A stretch of DNA of 28,346 bases from a virus. Made by a program: the position numbers and the translations under genes. Under the pieces are notes generated by a model. It did not search any database. It saw nothing but the letters and a program-made list of their open reading frames with translations, and was not told the origin of the DNA. The stretch spans positions 1-28,346 of the IMG/VR virus record IMGVR_UViG_3300027784_000025; one strand, written 5' to 3'. Each line of letters begins with the position of its first letter. Within the stretch, counting starts at the first letter, position 1. This document shows, piece after piece, positions 1 to 6,437 of the stretch.

Positions 1-87
1 TATGCGAAGGCGGCTGAAGAGTTGGCAGGCCAAATGGTGAAGAACTTCCGAGAACGTTTGGAAACACTGCAACAGGAGGATGATTGA
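1..87 (+). CDS. C-terminal end of an unknown protein (partial, cut by window start)
   Basis: An open frame enters from the left edge and ends at TGA 85-87. The 28 visible residues are rich in Ala, Glu, Arg and Gln with no Pro or Gly breaks except one Gly, so this tail is probably a helix. The stop overlaps the ATG of the next gene by one base (TGATG), which suggests translational coupling. An AGGAGGA ribosome binding site for the next gene lies inside this reading frame. Nothing allows a function to be assigned. Confidence 0.6.
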   Translation, partial: YAKAAEELAGQMVKNFRERLETLQQEDD

Positions 88-299
88 TGGAAGTGCAGAT
101 TCGTTGCCCGCATTGTGATGGGTATAAATCACAGACATTGCGGAAGAGCGATGTAGCTTTGCAGTTGGGTGTCTGCGGTCATTGTGGTAGGCAGATAGCG
201 TTTCGGGTTCGGCAGGTGTATAAAGTGGACTGTTTTAAGCTCGATAAAGTCGATGTGCTGGTGGGTAAGGGTGTTGATTCCTTAGATTTGGAGTGGTGA
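87..299 (+). CDS. Small zinc-ribbon protein (Com-like)
   Basis: A 70-residue protein with two CxxC knuckles, C7/C10 (CPHC) and C30/C33 (CGHC), spaced as in a four-cysteine zinc ribbon. This resembles the small Com-like zinc-finger proteins of phages, some of which act as translational activators, but no target can be inferred here. I chose ATG 87 because AGGAGGA ends at 80; a TTG at 84 is an in-frame alternative giving one more residue. The C-terminal 35 residues are beta-like and mixed in charge. It is the first of three consecutive genes encoding four-cysteine zinc sites. Confidence 0.75.
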   Translation: MEVQIRCPHCDGYKSQTLRKSDVALQLGVCGHCGRQIAFRVRQVYKVDCFKLDKVDVLVGKGVDSLDLEW

Positions 300-303
300 C
301 CGT

Positions 304-690
304 ATGGTGATGACCCCGAAAGAATGTGACCAGGCGGTACGTTTGTACCGCCTTGGTTACAGCGACAAGGAAGTTGGGCGTTTCTTTGGCAAGCATCGGG
401 ATACGATACGGGCTGTGCGCCACGAAGAGGGCGTTGGACGACACGAAAAGGGAGAAGATGGTGACCTGTTCCTGGCGATCATGGACGGTGTTAAGAAAAA
501 CCGTGATGTGCGGGAATTGGCGAACGAACTGGATCTGCCCATAGAGGCTGTGGACGAGTTTTACGGGGATTATGAGAGCGTGTACCAGTCACGGGTGCGG
601 GAATATTGCCCGGTATGTAAACGTCCGGTCGTGGACAAAAAGCGCATGTGCTGGTTTTGCAGGCGGGTGATGGAATGGCACGTTGCGTAA
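304..690 (+). CDS. HTH protein with C-terminal zinc ribbon
   Basis: A 128-residue protein. Residues about 8-38 look like a helix-turn-helix of the kind found in site-specific DNA binders (a stretch reading LGYSDKEVGRFFGKHRDTIR). The middle (about 50-90) is acidic and helical. The C-terminus carries C102/C105 (CPVC) and C116/C119 (CWFC), a compact zinc ribbon. The combination suggests a nucleic-acid-binding regulator, but the family is not recognised. ATG 304 follows the previous stop by 4 bases. The next gene starts inside its last codons. Confidence 0.75.
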   Translation: MVMTPKECDQAVRLYRLGYSDKEVGRFFGKHRDTIRAVRHEEGVGRHEKGEDGDLFLAIMDGVKKNRDVRELANELDLPIEAVDEFYGDYESVYQSRVREYCPVCKRPVVDKKRMCWFCRRVMEWHVA

Positions 691-785
691 GTTGTGGCTC
701 GTATGCGGATATGCGACACGGCTATTGGTGGTATTGTTTGGCTTGTTATATGCGTCATCGCGATGGGGGTGCTGTAAATGCCTAA
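675..785 (+). CDS. Micro-gene: 36-aa zinc-ribbon protein
   Basis: This short frame starts at ATG 675, preceded by GGCGGGTGAT, and ends at TAA 783-785. It encodes only 36 residues but contains two CxxC pairs, C4/C7 (CVSC) and C21/C24 (CLAC), separated by an aromatic stretch with YWWY. That is the minimal layout of a treble-clef or zinc-ribbon knuckle. It overlaps the previous gene by 16 bases and the next start by 8, filling what would otherwise be the only gap in a run of touching genes. Paired CxxC motifs in so short a frame are unlikely by chance, but expression is unproven. Confidence 0.55.
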   Translation: MARCVSCGSYADMRHGYWWYCLACYMRHRDGGAVNA

Positions 786-978
786 GGTGCGGGATCTGCT
801 GATGGATCAAGCGGCCATCATTAGTACATTGCAGAGCTTGGTGAAAGATCGGGATGGTTCGCCCGAGGTGGCTAATTACCGGGAATTGTTGGAGCAAGAG
901 AAAGCGCGTTATCACAAGCTGGAAGAGTACGATTTGAACGATGAATTGCAGGACAAGGAGTATCGGGAGCTGGTTTAA
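778..978 (+). CDS. Small helical protein of unknown function
   Basis: A 66-residue charged protein, predicted largely helical with a coiled-coil-like segment over residues about 30-62 (many Glu, Lys, Leu and Arg with no Cys). ATG 778 overlaps the end of the 36-aa frame, and the stop TAA 976-978 shares its last base with the next ATG (TAATG). The position between zinc-ribbon genes and a nuclease suggests an accessory role in DNA metabolism, but this is guesswork from context. No family is recognised. Confidence 0.7.
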   Translation: MPKVRDLLMDQAAIISTLQSLVKDRDGSPEVANYRELLEQEKARYHKLEEYDLNDELQDKEYRELV

Positions 979-1277
979 TGAACTGGAAAAACCTTGAACG
1001 GACGGCGGCTCGAAAGCTGGGAGGGGAGAGGGTTTGGCGGGGTGATAACTTTTACCAGTCTGCGCCTGATGTAGAGCACCCGGGGTTGTCGATAGAGTGC
1101 AAATACCGCAAGGCTTTGCCAAAGTGGCTTGTAGAAGCGATGGAGCAAGCCAAGGGGTATGATGCACAGAAGATTCCGGTTGTCGTGCTGAAAGAGCGTT
1201 ACCAGCGGGGCGAATACGTCCTTCTGCAGTTGGATGACTTTGTTAGCATATGGGAGGCTGGTACGGATGACGTTTAA
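978..1277 (+). CDS. PDDEXK-family small nuclease (Holliday-junction-resolvase-like)
   Basis: A 99-residue protein with the core of a PD-(D/E)xK nuclease: an N-terminal helix with E7, then D31 in SAPDV, then E40-C-K42 in LSIECKYRK at the end of a strand, followed by an alpha helix and a last strand (VVVLKER). The E-D-ExK set coordinates a metal ion for phosphodiester cleavage. Very small phage members are often labelled putative Holliday junction resolvases or VRR-NUC-like nucleases. A role in recombination intermediates, debranching before packaging or host DNA degradation would fit. The start overlaps the upstream stop (TAATG); the tail overlaps the next gene by 11 bases. Confidence 0.75.
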   Translation: MNWKNLERTAARKLGGERVWRGDNFYQSAPDVEHPGLSIECKYRKALPKWLVEAMEQAKGYDAQKIPVVVLKERYQRGEYVLLQLDDFVSIWEAGTDDV

Positions 1278-1860
1278 AGAGTACATGAAAAAAGCCCTGA
1301 AAACGGCAAATCTGGATATTCCCGAAAATGATAAGCGGTATAACTTTGCGTTTGGGATCGTGGGTGAAGTAGGCGAGTTGATCGACTACCTGAAAAAGAT
1401 GTATTACCACGGCCACGAGTATGACCAGGACTTTGTCGTCAAAGAGGCTGGCGACGTGCTGTATTACACGGCTGTGCTGTCCAGTGTATGTGAAGCCGGC
1501 CTGGAAAAGCCGTCGGTTGTGGGTGATCTGGCGGAGTTTCAGCGTGGGATTGCCGCTTATATTGAGGAACGTGCTTGGGAAAGGGAAGAGCAGATTAAAG
1601 AAACGTGCCTGCGATTGGCGCAACAAGCGGGGAACGTGGCTGAGGAAGCGATGTTTCATTGTCTGGTGCCGACTGCTAAGCCTAAGAAGCAAAAGCGCAT
1701 GCAAAGGGAACTGGTCGTTTTGTTGGAAATCCTGACTCGTTTGTTGACGTTGCTGGAAACGCCGCCATTGACGATGGTGGCGCAGAAGAACAACGAAAAA
1801 TTGGCAAAGCGGTATCCTGCGGGGTTTGAGTCGGAGCGGTCTATTAACCGTGATGTGTAA
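1267..1860 (+). CDS. MazG-like nucleotide pyrophosphohydrolase
   Basis: A 197-residue all-alpha protein. The N-terminal 80 residues carry the MazG-type metal motif: E34 and E37 (GEVGELID), then E60 and D63 (KEAGDVLYY). Family members hydrolyse (d)NTPs to monophosphates and PPi. Phage MazG proteins are thought to clean nucleotide pools or tune the host alarmone response; the substrate here cannot be read off. The C-terminal half is a basic helical extension without a recognised domain. ATG 1267 is preferred because GGGAGG at 1252-1257 is ideally spaced; an in-frame ATG at 1234 would overlap the nuclease gene much further. The stop overlaps the next ATG (TAATG). Confidence 0.85.
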   Translation: MTFKEYMKKALKTANLDIPENDKRYNFAFGIVGEVGELIDYLKKMYYHGHEYDQDFVVKEAGDVLYYTAVLSSVCEAGLEKPSVVGDLAEFQRGIAAYIEERAWEREEQIKETCLRLAQQAGNVAEEAMFHCLVPTAKPKKQKRMQRELVVLLEILTRLLTLLETPPLTMVAQKNNEKLAKRYPAGFESERSINRDV

Positions 1861-2159
1861 TGGCATTTCCGCAGGAAATGATTGATGATTATAGCGAGAC
1901 CATTCGGCAATTACAGAAAACACTGTTGAGCACACCGTTGGGGGAGCGGGGCACAGTGCGGTCGATGATGGCTGAGTGCCAGCGTGTGCGTAAAATGCTG
2001 GAACGCTATTATGATCGCGACTATACTCTGCCCCGGTCACACTCGTTGGTGCAACCCGTGCATAGCAAGCGGGTACATTACCAAAACGATGTCTTGGAGG
2101 ACAAGATCGTTGATGCGATTGACCGTGGGCGGGATCCCGTGGAGGTGCTCGGGCTATGA
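1860..2159 (+). CDS. Unknown protein upstream of the sigma-like gene
   Basis: A 99-residue, mostly helical protein with no Cys clusters and no motif I recognise. Residues about 10-55 look coiled-coil-like and rich in Arg, Glu and Met. The C-terminus ends in a possible short helix-turn-helix-like segment (VDAIDRGRDPVEVL). The stop TGA 2157-2159 overlaps the ATG of the sigma-region-4-like gene (ATGA), so the two are almost certainly translationally coupled. A partner or co-regulator of that protein is a reasonable guess, not a demonstrated function. Confidence 0.75.
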   Translation: MAFPQEMIDDYSETIRQLQKTLLSTPLGERGTVRSMMAECQRVRKMLERYYDRDYTLPRSHSLVQPVHSKRVHYQNDVLEDKIVDAIDRGRDPVEVLGL

Positions 2160-2479
2160 GGCGGGAAATCCCGTTGCCGCCTGCGGTTTTGTCTAACCTG
2201 ATGGAGCAGGCGTGCGATATCACCGGTAGGCCGTATGAGGCTCCGGACAACAGCAGAGAGATCGACGAGATGAAAGCGTGTTTAAGCAAAGCGTTGTGCG
2301 AACTGTCTAAGCGGCAAAGGACGGTATTATACCTCTATTTTTGGGAAGAATTGTCGCAGGCAGAAATTGCTGTGATGCTGGGTATAAGCCAGCAAGCAGT
2401 GTCAAAGAGTATGCAGGGAGCGATTGAACGGCTCCGCAACAGTAAAAAGTTCGTTAAAAATACCGAGGCGGGGTTGTGA
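2156..2479 (+). CDS. Sigma-70 region 4-like transcription regulator
   Basis: A 107-residue protein whose residues 45-95 match sigma region 4: a helix ending LSKRQRTVLYLYFWEEL, then an HTH (SQAEIAVMLGISQQAVSKSM, about 67-86) and a recognition helix continuing into ERLRN. Region 2 (-10 recognition and core binding) is absent, so it is not a complete sigma factor. Comparable phage proteins (ArpU/RinA-like and other region-4-like regulators) control late operons of Gram-positive phages. Lying between the early genes and the structural genes fits a late activator. Overlaps the upstream gene by 4 bases. Confidence 0.8.
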   Translation: MRREIPLPPAVLSNLMEQACDITGRPYEAPDNSREIDEMKACLSKALCELSKRQRTVLYLYFWEELSQAEIAVMLGISQQAVSKSMQGAIERLRNSKKFVKNTEAGL

Positions 2480-2491
2480 ACCGGGCTTTGT

Positions 2492-2590
2492 TAGTTAGTA
2501 AGTGAGGGGGATCTATGTGCCCCTCCCTGTGCCCTGCGGGGGAGCAGTTGGGAACGCCCGGCTGTTCCCTCGTCCCCCTCCAATGGGAGG
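2492..2590 (+). promoter_or_regulatory. Structured leader RNA candidate before nrdG (possible riboswitch or translational switch)
   Basis: This is the largest gap in the first 12 kb. It opens with stops in all three frames within 14 bases (TAG 2492, TAG 2496, TGA 2503). Three helices can be drawn by eye. P1 pairs GAGGGGGA 2504-2511 with TCCCCCTC 2573-2580 (8 perfect pairs). P2 pairs 2518-2526 with 2538-2546 (one C/A mismatch). P3 pairs GGGAAC 2550-2555 with GTTCCC 2564-2569. Together they make a three-way junction ending just before the nrdG ribosome binding site GGGAGG (2585-2590). CCTCCC 2522-2527, the 5' arm of P2, is exactly complementary to that site, so two mutually exclusive folds are possible. 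I do not recognise a known riboswitch class. Confidence 0.45.
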
Positions 2591-2596
2591 TGCCGG

Positions 2597-3019
2597 ATGA
2601 TGCGTATTGCTGGACTGGATACGAGCTTTATTGACGGGGATGGCATTGCGTTTGTGGTGTTTTTCCAGGGGTGTACGTTGCGATGCCCGCACTGCCATAA
2701 CCCGGAACTGCAGTCTGTGGACGGCGGTATTGAGGTAGCACCGGAAGAGGTATTGCAACACCTGGACATGGATTTTTACGACTCTGTCGTGTTCTCTGGC
2801 GGTGAGCCATTGGGCCAGCCTGAAGCACTGCAGGAGTTGGCAAAGTATATTACCCTGCCAAAATGGCTTTATACTGGTTGGGAACTTAGCCAGATACCGT
2901 GGCATATAGGTGTTTTAATGGACGTGATTGTTGCTGGGCCGTATCGGGATGATTTGCGCACAGGTGGCTTCCCGGCGTCCTCAAATCAAATAGTATGGAG
3001 GCGATCCGGTGCGGTTTGA
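2597..3019 (+). CDS. nrdG: Anaerobic ribonucleotide reductase activating protein
   Basis: A 140-residue radical-SAM activase. C26, C30 and C33 form the CxxxCxxC motif (CTLRCPHC) that holds the [4Fe-4S] cluster, and FSGGEP (67-72) is the SAM-binding GGE motif. The protein cleaves S-adenosylmethionine and abstracts hydrogen from the C-terminal glycine of NrdD to create the glycyl radical. Its length is typical of NrdG. GGGAGG at 2585-2590 serves ATG 2597; ATG 2600 is also possible. The gene overlaps the start of nrdD by 11 bases, a usual partner arrangement although here nrdG comes first. Translation may be controlled by the structured leader just upstream. Confidence 0.93.
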   Translation: MMRIAGLDTSFIDGDGIAFVVFFQGCTLRCPHCHNPELQSVDGGIEVAPEEVLQHLDMDFYDSVVFSGGEPLGQPEALQELAKYITLPKWLYTGWELSQIPWHIGVLMDVIVAGPYRDDLRTGGFPASSNQIVWRRSGAV

Positions 3020-4871
3020 TATGACTTTGGACAAGGAATTCGACGAGCTATACCGGAGCTACAAGAACTCGGATTTTGGTCATCGGCTTTTGGCGATGGA
3101 TGGGATTGCCCCGGAGCAGTTGGACGTGGGGGCTATGTCCCGGAAATACTATACACAGGCGACGGCAGATGTGTCGGTGGACACAAACGCTAACGCCAAT
3201 GAGAATGTCTCGATTAACAATTACGCTAGCGAGGTTACGAAGGGGCTTTTGAAGCTGGAAGGGTATTATCTGCTGTACCATTACGCTCAGAAGCGGTTTG
3301 GTAGCCAACGGGCTATGGAACTCATCGAGGCGATTTGGGACGGCGATGTGTACTTCCACGATAGCTCTGGCCCGCAGATCCAGCAACCGTATTGTTTTAG
3401 TTACTCTACAACGATGGTGATGTTGGAAGGCCGCCCGTACGGGCAGTTAAAGAGTATGCCCCCAAAGCGGTCTGACAGCTTTATAGCGCAGGTTATCGAA
3501 ATGACGATGGATCTGTCCCAGGACTTTGCAGGGGCGATTACACCGGCGGATATGCTGGTGAATTACGCCTGGTTTGCGAAGCGGGAAGGTTTGACGGCAG
3601 ATTGTATTGTGAACGACCTGCAGAAGTTTGTCCACGTGATCAATAACAAGTTCCGGATGGGCGCACAGAGCCCGTTCGTTAACCTGAGCCTGTTTGACCG
3701 TCCGAACTTGGAAAAAGTCTTTTCCGGGCATGTGTATCCTGATGGGAGTGAACCGGACTTTGACTATATCATGTGGATCCAGCGGTTATTCGGGAATTGG
3801 TTTGCGAAAGGGGATCCATCGAGCGGATTGCCTTACCGTTTCCCGGTGGTGACATTGAATCTGACTCGTGGCGAAGATCGGGAAATCCTGGACGATGCCT
3901 TTTTGGACTGGGCCAGCGAGGCTAATCGGGCGTTAGGGTGCTTTAACTGGTACGTCAACGACGGTACTAAGTTGGCAAGTTGTTGCCGCCTGGTGAATGA
4001 TGCCACGCGGATGCAATTTCGGACGGACAGCTTTGGTAACGGCGGCCTGAACATCGGTTCGCACCGTGTTGTAACAGTAAACCTGCCCCGCTTGGGTTGG
4101 CTGTCCAAAGATGCGAAAGAGCTATACAATCGTCTGCAGTGGGCGTTGGATATTTGCCGGGATCTGTTGATTGTGCACCGAGAAGAAATTCTTAAACGCC
4201 GTATTGAGGCGGGTGTCTTGAAATTCTACGAGCCATTGCGTTGGTTTGCGCTGTCTCAGCTATTCTCGACGATTGGCATTGTCGGGGTTTACGAAATGAG
4301 CCAGCGGATGGGCTGGGATCTGACGGAAGACGATGAGGTGGAGGACGTTCTTCGGTACATTGAGGATCAAGCGATTCTCTATTCGGAGAAAGATCGCTGT
4401 TCGTACAACGTCGAGGAAATCCCCGGTGAAAGTGCGGCAGTGAAACTGGCATCGAAAGATGCGCTATTACTTCATGCCGATGAATACGAGCTTTATAGCA
4501 ACCAGTATCTGCCGCTGATCGCTGATGTGAGCGTGAAGGAGCGGATCGAGACAACAGGCCGCTATATGGATATCTTAAGCGGTGGCGGTATCCTGCACTT
4601 GAATATTAAAGAGCCGATTCCGGATCAGAGAACCATGCGCAAGCTGGTGAAATATGCTGTCAGCCAAGGGGTGTCCCACCTGAGTGTGAACTACGGCTTT
4701 GGTATCTGTGAGAATGGTCATACGTCAGTAGCTGGCACGGATACGATGTGCCCTGTGTGCGGAGAAGAAATCCAGGACTGGCTGACAAGGATAATCGGCT
4801 ATTTCACGCGGGTGAGCAGTTGGAACAGCAAACGACGGGATTATGAGTACGAACGGCGTGTCTTTATGTAG
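3009..4871 (+). CDS. nrdD: Anaerobic ribonucleoside-triphosphate reductase, class III
   Basis: A 620-residue glycyl-radical enzyme that reduces ribonucleotides to deoxyribonucleotides without oxygen. Visible landmarks: a VDTNANANENVSINNYASE stretch near 57-75; C129 (PYCFSYS) and C325/C326 (LASCCRLVN) as candidate active-site cysteines; a C-terminal metal site with C567, H571, C581 and C584; and RIIGY with G597 as the probable radical glycine. The N-terminal segment before C129 looks too short for a full ATP-cone, so overall activity control by dATP may be missing, as in small phage enzymes. GTG 3009 is chosen because GGAGG lies at 2997-3001; ATG 3021 is an alternative. It works with NrdG. Confidence 0.95.
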   Translation: MRFDMTLDKEFDELYRSYKNSDFGHRLLAMDGIAPEQLDVGAMSRKYYTQATADVSVDTNANANENVSINNYASEVTKGLLKLEGYYLLYHYAQKRFGSQRAMELIEAIWDGDVYFHDSSGPQIQQPYCFSYSTTMVMLEGRPYGQLKSMPPKRSDSFIAQVIEMTMDLSQDFAGAITPADMLVNYAWFAKREGLTADCIVNDLQKFVHVINNKFRMGAQSPFVNLSLFDRPNLEKVFSGHVYPDGSEPDFDYIMWIQRLFGNWFAKGDPSSGLPYRFPVVTLNLTRGEDREILDDAFLDWASEANRALGCFNWYVNDGTKLASCCRLVNDATRMQFRTDSFGNGGLNIGSHRVVTVNLPRLGWLSKDAKELYNRLQWALDICRDLLIVHREEILKRRIEAGVLKFYEPLRWFALSQLFSTIGIVGVYEMSQRMGWDLTEDDEVEDVLRYIEDQAILYSEKDRCSYNVEEIPGESAAVKLASKDALLLHADEYELYSNQYLPLIADVSVKERIETTGRYMDILSGGGILHLNIKEPIPDQRTMRKLVKYAVSQGVSHLSVNYGFGICENGHTSVAGTDTMCPVCGEEIQDWLTRIIGYFTRVSSWNSKRRDYEYERRVFM

Positions 4872-4882
4872 GGGGTGGGCAT

Positions 4883-4963
4883 ATGGAGGCATGGCCAATC
4901 CTGATGATCATTGCTACTCTGGCGATGATCTGGTGGTCGTTGCACGACAGCTACAGGGAGTAG
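4883..4963 (+). CDS. Micropeptide with one transmembrane helix (26 aa)
   Basis: ATG 4883 follows a G-rich possible ribosome binding site (GGGGGTGGG) and the frame ends at TAG 4961-4963. The peptide is a single hydrophobic stretch (WPILMIIATLAMIWW) with a short polar C-terminus. It fills the space between nrdD and the phosphoesterase exactly. Tiny one-helix membrane peptides are common in phage genomes and usually uncharacterised; a membrane-targeted role is the most that can be said. Not supported by any family match that I recognise. Confidence 0.5.
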   Translation: MEAWPILMIIATLAMIWWSLHDSYRE

Positions 4964-4969
4964 ATAAGC

Positions 4970-5725
4970 ATGGAACTGACAGTGGCAAAGCATGTGGATA
5001 AATCCCGTGCGCACTTGTATTGCATGAGTGACTTCCACCTGGGTTCTCCGGATTGTGCGGAGTCCTTCCTGGAAGAGGAAATAAAGCGCATAGCGGACGA
5101 CCCGTATGCCGTGGTGATATTGAACGGGGATCTCATGCAGATGGACGTTACAACGTCTGTGGGTGATGTATACGGGCAGCTATATACTCCGGAAGAGCAA
5201 AAATACCGCCTGCTGGAGCTTTTGGAGCCGCTGAAGGGCAAGATCATTGCTATGCAGGACGGGAATCATGACGGTGTCCGCTCCAAAGAGGGCTGGCGGC
5301 CGATTAAAGATGTGGCGTGGATGCTGGGTGTAGAGTACACGGGCCCACAGGTGTTGGTCAAACTACCTGTGGGTCGTCGTGCGAATGGGAAACCTTTTGT
5401 TTACGGTGTTTTTGCGACACACGGCTGGGGAAGCGCCCGGACAATGGGTGGTAAGGTCAATAAGCTGTATTCGCTTCGTGATGTGGTGCTGGCAGATGTG
5501 TACTGTATGGGGCATACGCACCAGCAGTTGGGTGTCCCCGATGTATATTACGTACCCGATTACCGGAATAATAAGGTGAACGTGGTGGAACGGCGGTTTT
5601 TGAACTCGGGATCTTACCAGACAAGAGGTGACTATCCCAGCCGTAATGGTATGCCAGCGACATTGCTGGGTACGCCTAAGGCGGTTCTACATGGTGATCG
5701 CAAGAAGGTGGAGGTGACGATATGA
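4970..5725 (+). CDS. Calcineurin-like metallophosphoesterase
   Basis: A 251-residue protein with all the binuclear-metal motifs of the family in order: D21-x-H23 (SDFHLGS), G53-D54 (NGDLMQ), N99-H100-D101 (DGNHD), H151 (ATHGWG) and H182-x-H184 (GHTHQ). It should hydrolyse phosphate esters; possible substrates include DNA ends, nucleotides or cyclic nucleotides. Phage members are often grouped with Mre11/SbcD-type or generic phosphoesterases, but no SbcC-like ATPase partner is adjacent. ATG 4970 follows GGGAGTAG and sits 6 bases after the micropeptide stop. The stop overlaps the next ATG (ATGA). Confidence 0.88.
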   Translation: MELTVAKHVDKSRAHLYCMSDFHLGSPDCAESFLEEEIKRIADDPYAVVILNGDLMQMDVTTSVGDVYGQLYTPEEQKYRLLELLEPLKGKIIAMQDGNHDGVRSKEGWRPIKDVAWMLGVEYTGPQVLVKLPVGRRANGKPFVYGVFATHGWGSARTMGGKVNKLYSLRDVVLADVYCMGHTHQQLGVPDVYYVPDYRNNKVNVVERRFLNSGSYQTRGDYPSRNGMPATLLGTPKAVLHGDRKKVEVTI

Positions 5726-5949
5726 AGCGAGAGCCTCGTTATCAGATGTTTGAAGAGCTTTCCGAAACATCGTTGCCGACCCGGATTCGCGGAAACGACT
5801 TGAAAGAAATGCAATGGCGGGCTGATTTGCTGTCGAGTGTATTGAAAAAGCCGCACACGATAAGGGAAGCGATGACAGGCGAGGTGGTGTCGTGGCATGA
5901 TGGATTACGAGGATCAAATAAAGGAATGGGCCGTGCAGAGGCTGGCTGA
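5722..5949 (+). CDS. Unknown small protein
   Basis: A 75-residue charged protein without recognisable motifs; the first 50 residues are probably helical. ATG 5722 forms an ATGA overlap with the phosphoesterase stop and is preceded by GGAGGTGA, a strong ribosome binding site. That is the best argument that the frame is translated. Its last 53 bases are overlapped in another frame by the following gene, and the C-terminal 20 residues (Gly/Arg-rich, low complexity) look less protein-like. The 3' end may be a by-product of the overlap. Confidence 0.6.
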   Translation: MKREPRYQMFEELSETSLPTRIRGNDLKEMQWRADLLSSVLKKPHTIREAMTGEVVSWHDGLRGSNKGMGRAEAG

Positions 5950-6142
5950 GGGTGAAGGATACGAGCGGGAGATCATGGACTTGTTCTATCGACAACGGTG
6001 CAAAGGCGAGTGGAAGTATGGGATGACGCTGGACGAAAACAAGATGTTTTTGCGAGAGCGTTTGGAACACCTGGAAGAGGAACTTATGGACGCTCTCGTC
6101 TATATACAGCATATTAAGGTGAGTTTAGATGCAGAAGGCTGA
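5897..6142 (+). CDS. Unknown acidic helical protein
   Basis: An 81-residue Glu-rich, mostly helical protein; residues about 50-75 could form a coiled coil. No family is recognised. The start is ATG 5897 (a second ATG is at 5900), with GAGGTGG upstream at 5881-5887. It overlaps the previous frame by 53 bases and the HNH gene by 14 bases. Its composition is like that of its neighbours, which supports it being the true gene over the overlapped stretch. Confidence 0.65.
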   Translation: MMDYEDQIKEWAVQRLAEGEGYEREIMDLFYRQRCKGEWKYGMTLDENKMFLRERLEHLEEELMDALVYIQHIKVSLDAEG

Positions 6143-6425
6143 GAAGCGTAAACGGGTGAGAAATCGGGCTCTGTTGCGGGATATGCGCCGGTTAGTCTGT
6201 GAAGTCTGTGGGGCTAAGGCGTATGGTGGAGTGCATCACATTATCACGCAAGGTGCAGGCGGGCCGGATCACCGGTATAACGTGATACAGCTTTGCTTTG
6301 ATTGCCATATCAACAAGGCCCATGGCGGCCACTATTCTAAGGACTTTCTGTTTGAGCACGTGGCCCGTCGGGAACGGGTCAGTAAGGACGAGGTTATCGA
6401 GTTGGTTTGGGATTTGAAAGCGTAG
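6129..6425 (+). CDS. HNH endonuclease
   Basis: A 98-residue protein with a zinc-supported HNH fold: C24/C27 (CEVC), H36-H37-I (catalytic HH), G44-G45-x-D-x3-N51, C56/C59 (CFDC), H60 and H65. The basic N-terminus (KRKRVRNR) could contact DNA. It nicks or cuts DNA with a single metal ion. Short free-standing HNH proteins are found near terminases, where some are needed for packaging-associated cleavage, and also as recombination nucleases (NinG-like). Here terS lies 2.4 kb downstream, so a packaging role is possible but not adjacent. Overlaps the previous gene by 14 bases. Confidence 0.85.
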   Translation: MQKAEKRKRVRNRALLRDMRRLVCEVCGAKAYGGVHHIITQGAGGPDHRYNVIQLCFDCHINKAHGGHYSKDFLFEHVARRERVSKDEVIELVWDLKA

Positions 6426-6437
6426 GGGAGGAAGAGC

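Noticed and set aside
1243-2289. Long minus-strand frame of 348 codons
   Set aside because: It covers the MazG-like, unknown and sigma-like genes, which have recognisable motifs and coupled starts. The minus-strand translation is rich in Arg, His, Pro and Ser without domains, the usual antisense shadow.
2492-2590. Cobalamin riboswitch or a group I/II intron in the nrdG leader
   Set aside because: No cobalamin-box-like sequence (GCCACTG), and the region is too short for an intron. The three helices do not match the known motifs I can recall.
5722-6142. A single gene split by frameshift
   Set aside because: Each frame has its own start with an upstream ribosome binding site, and the overlap runs for 53 bases rather than meeting at a slip site.
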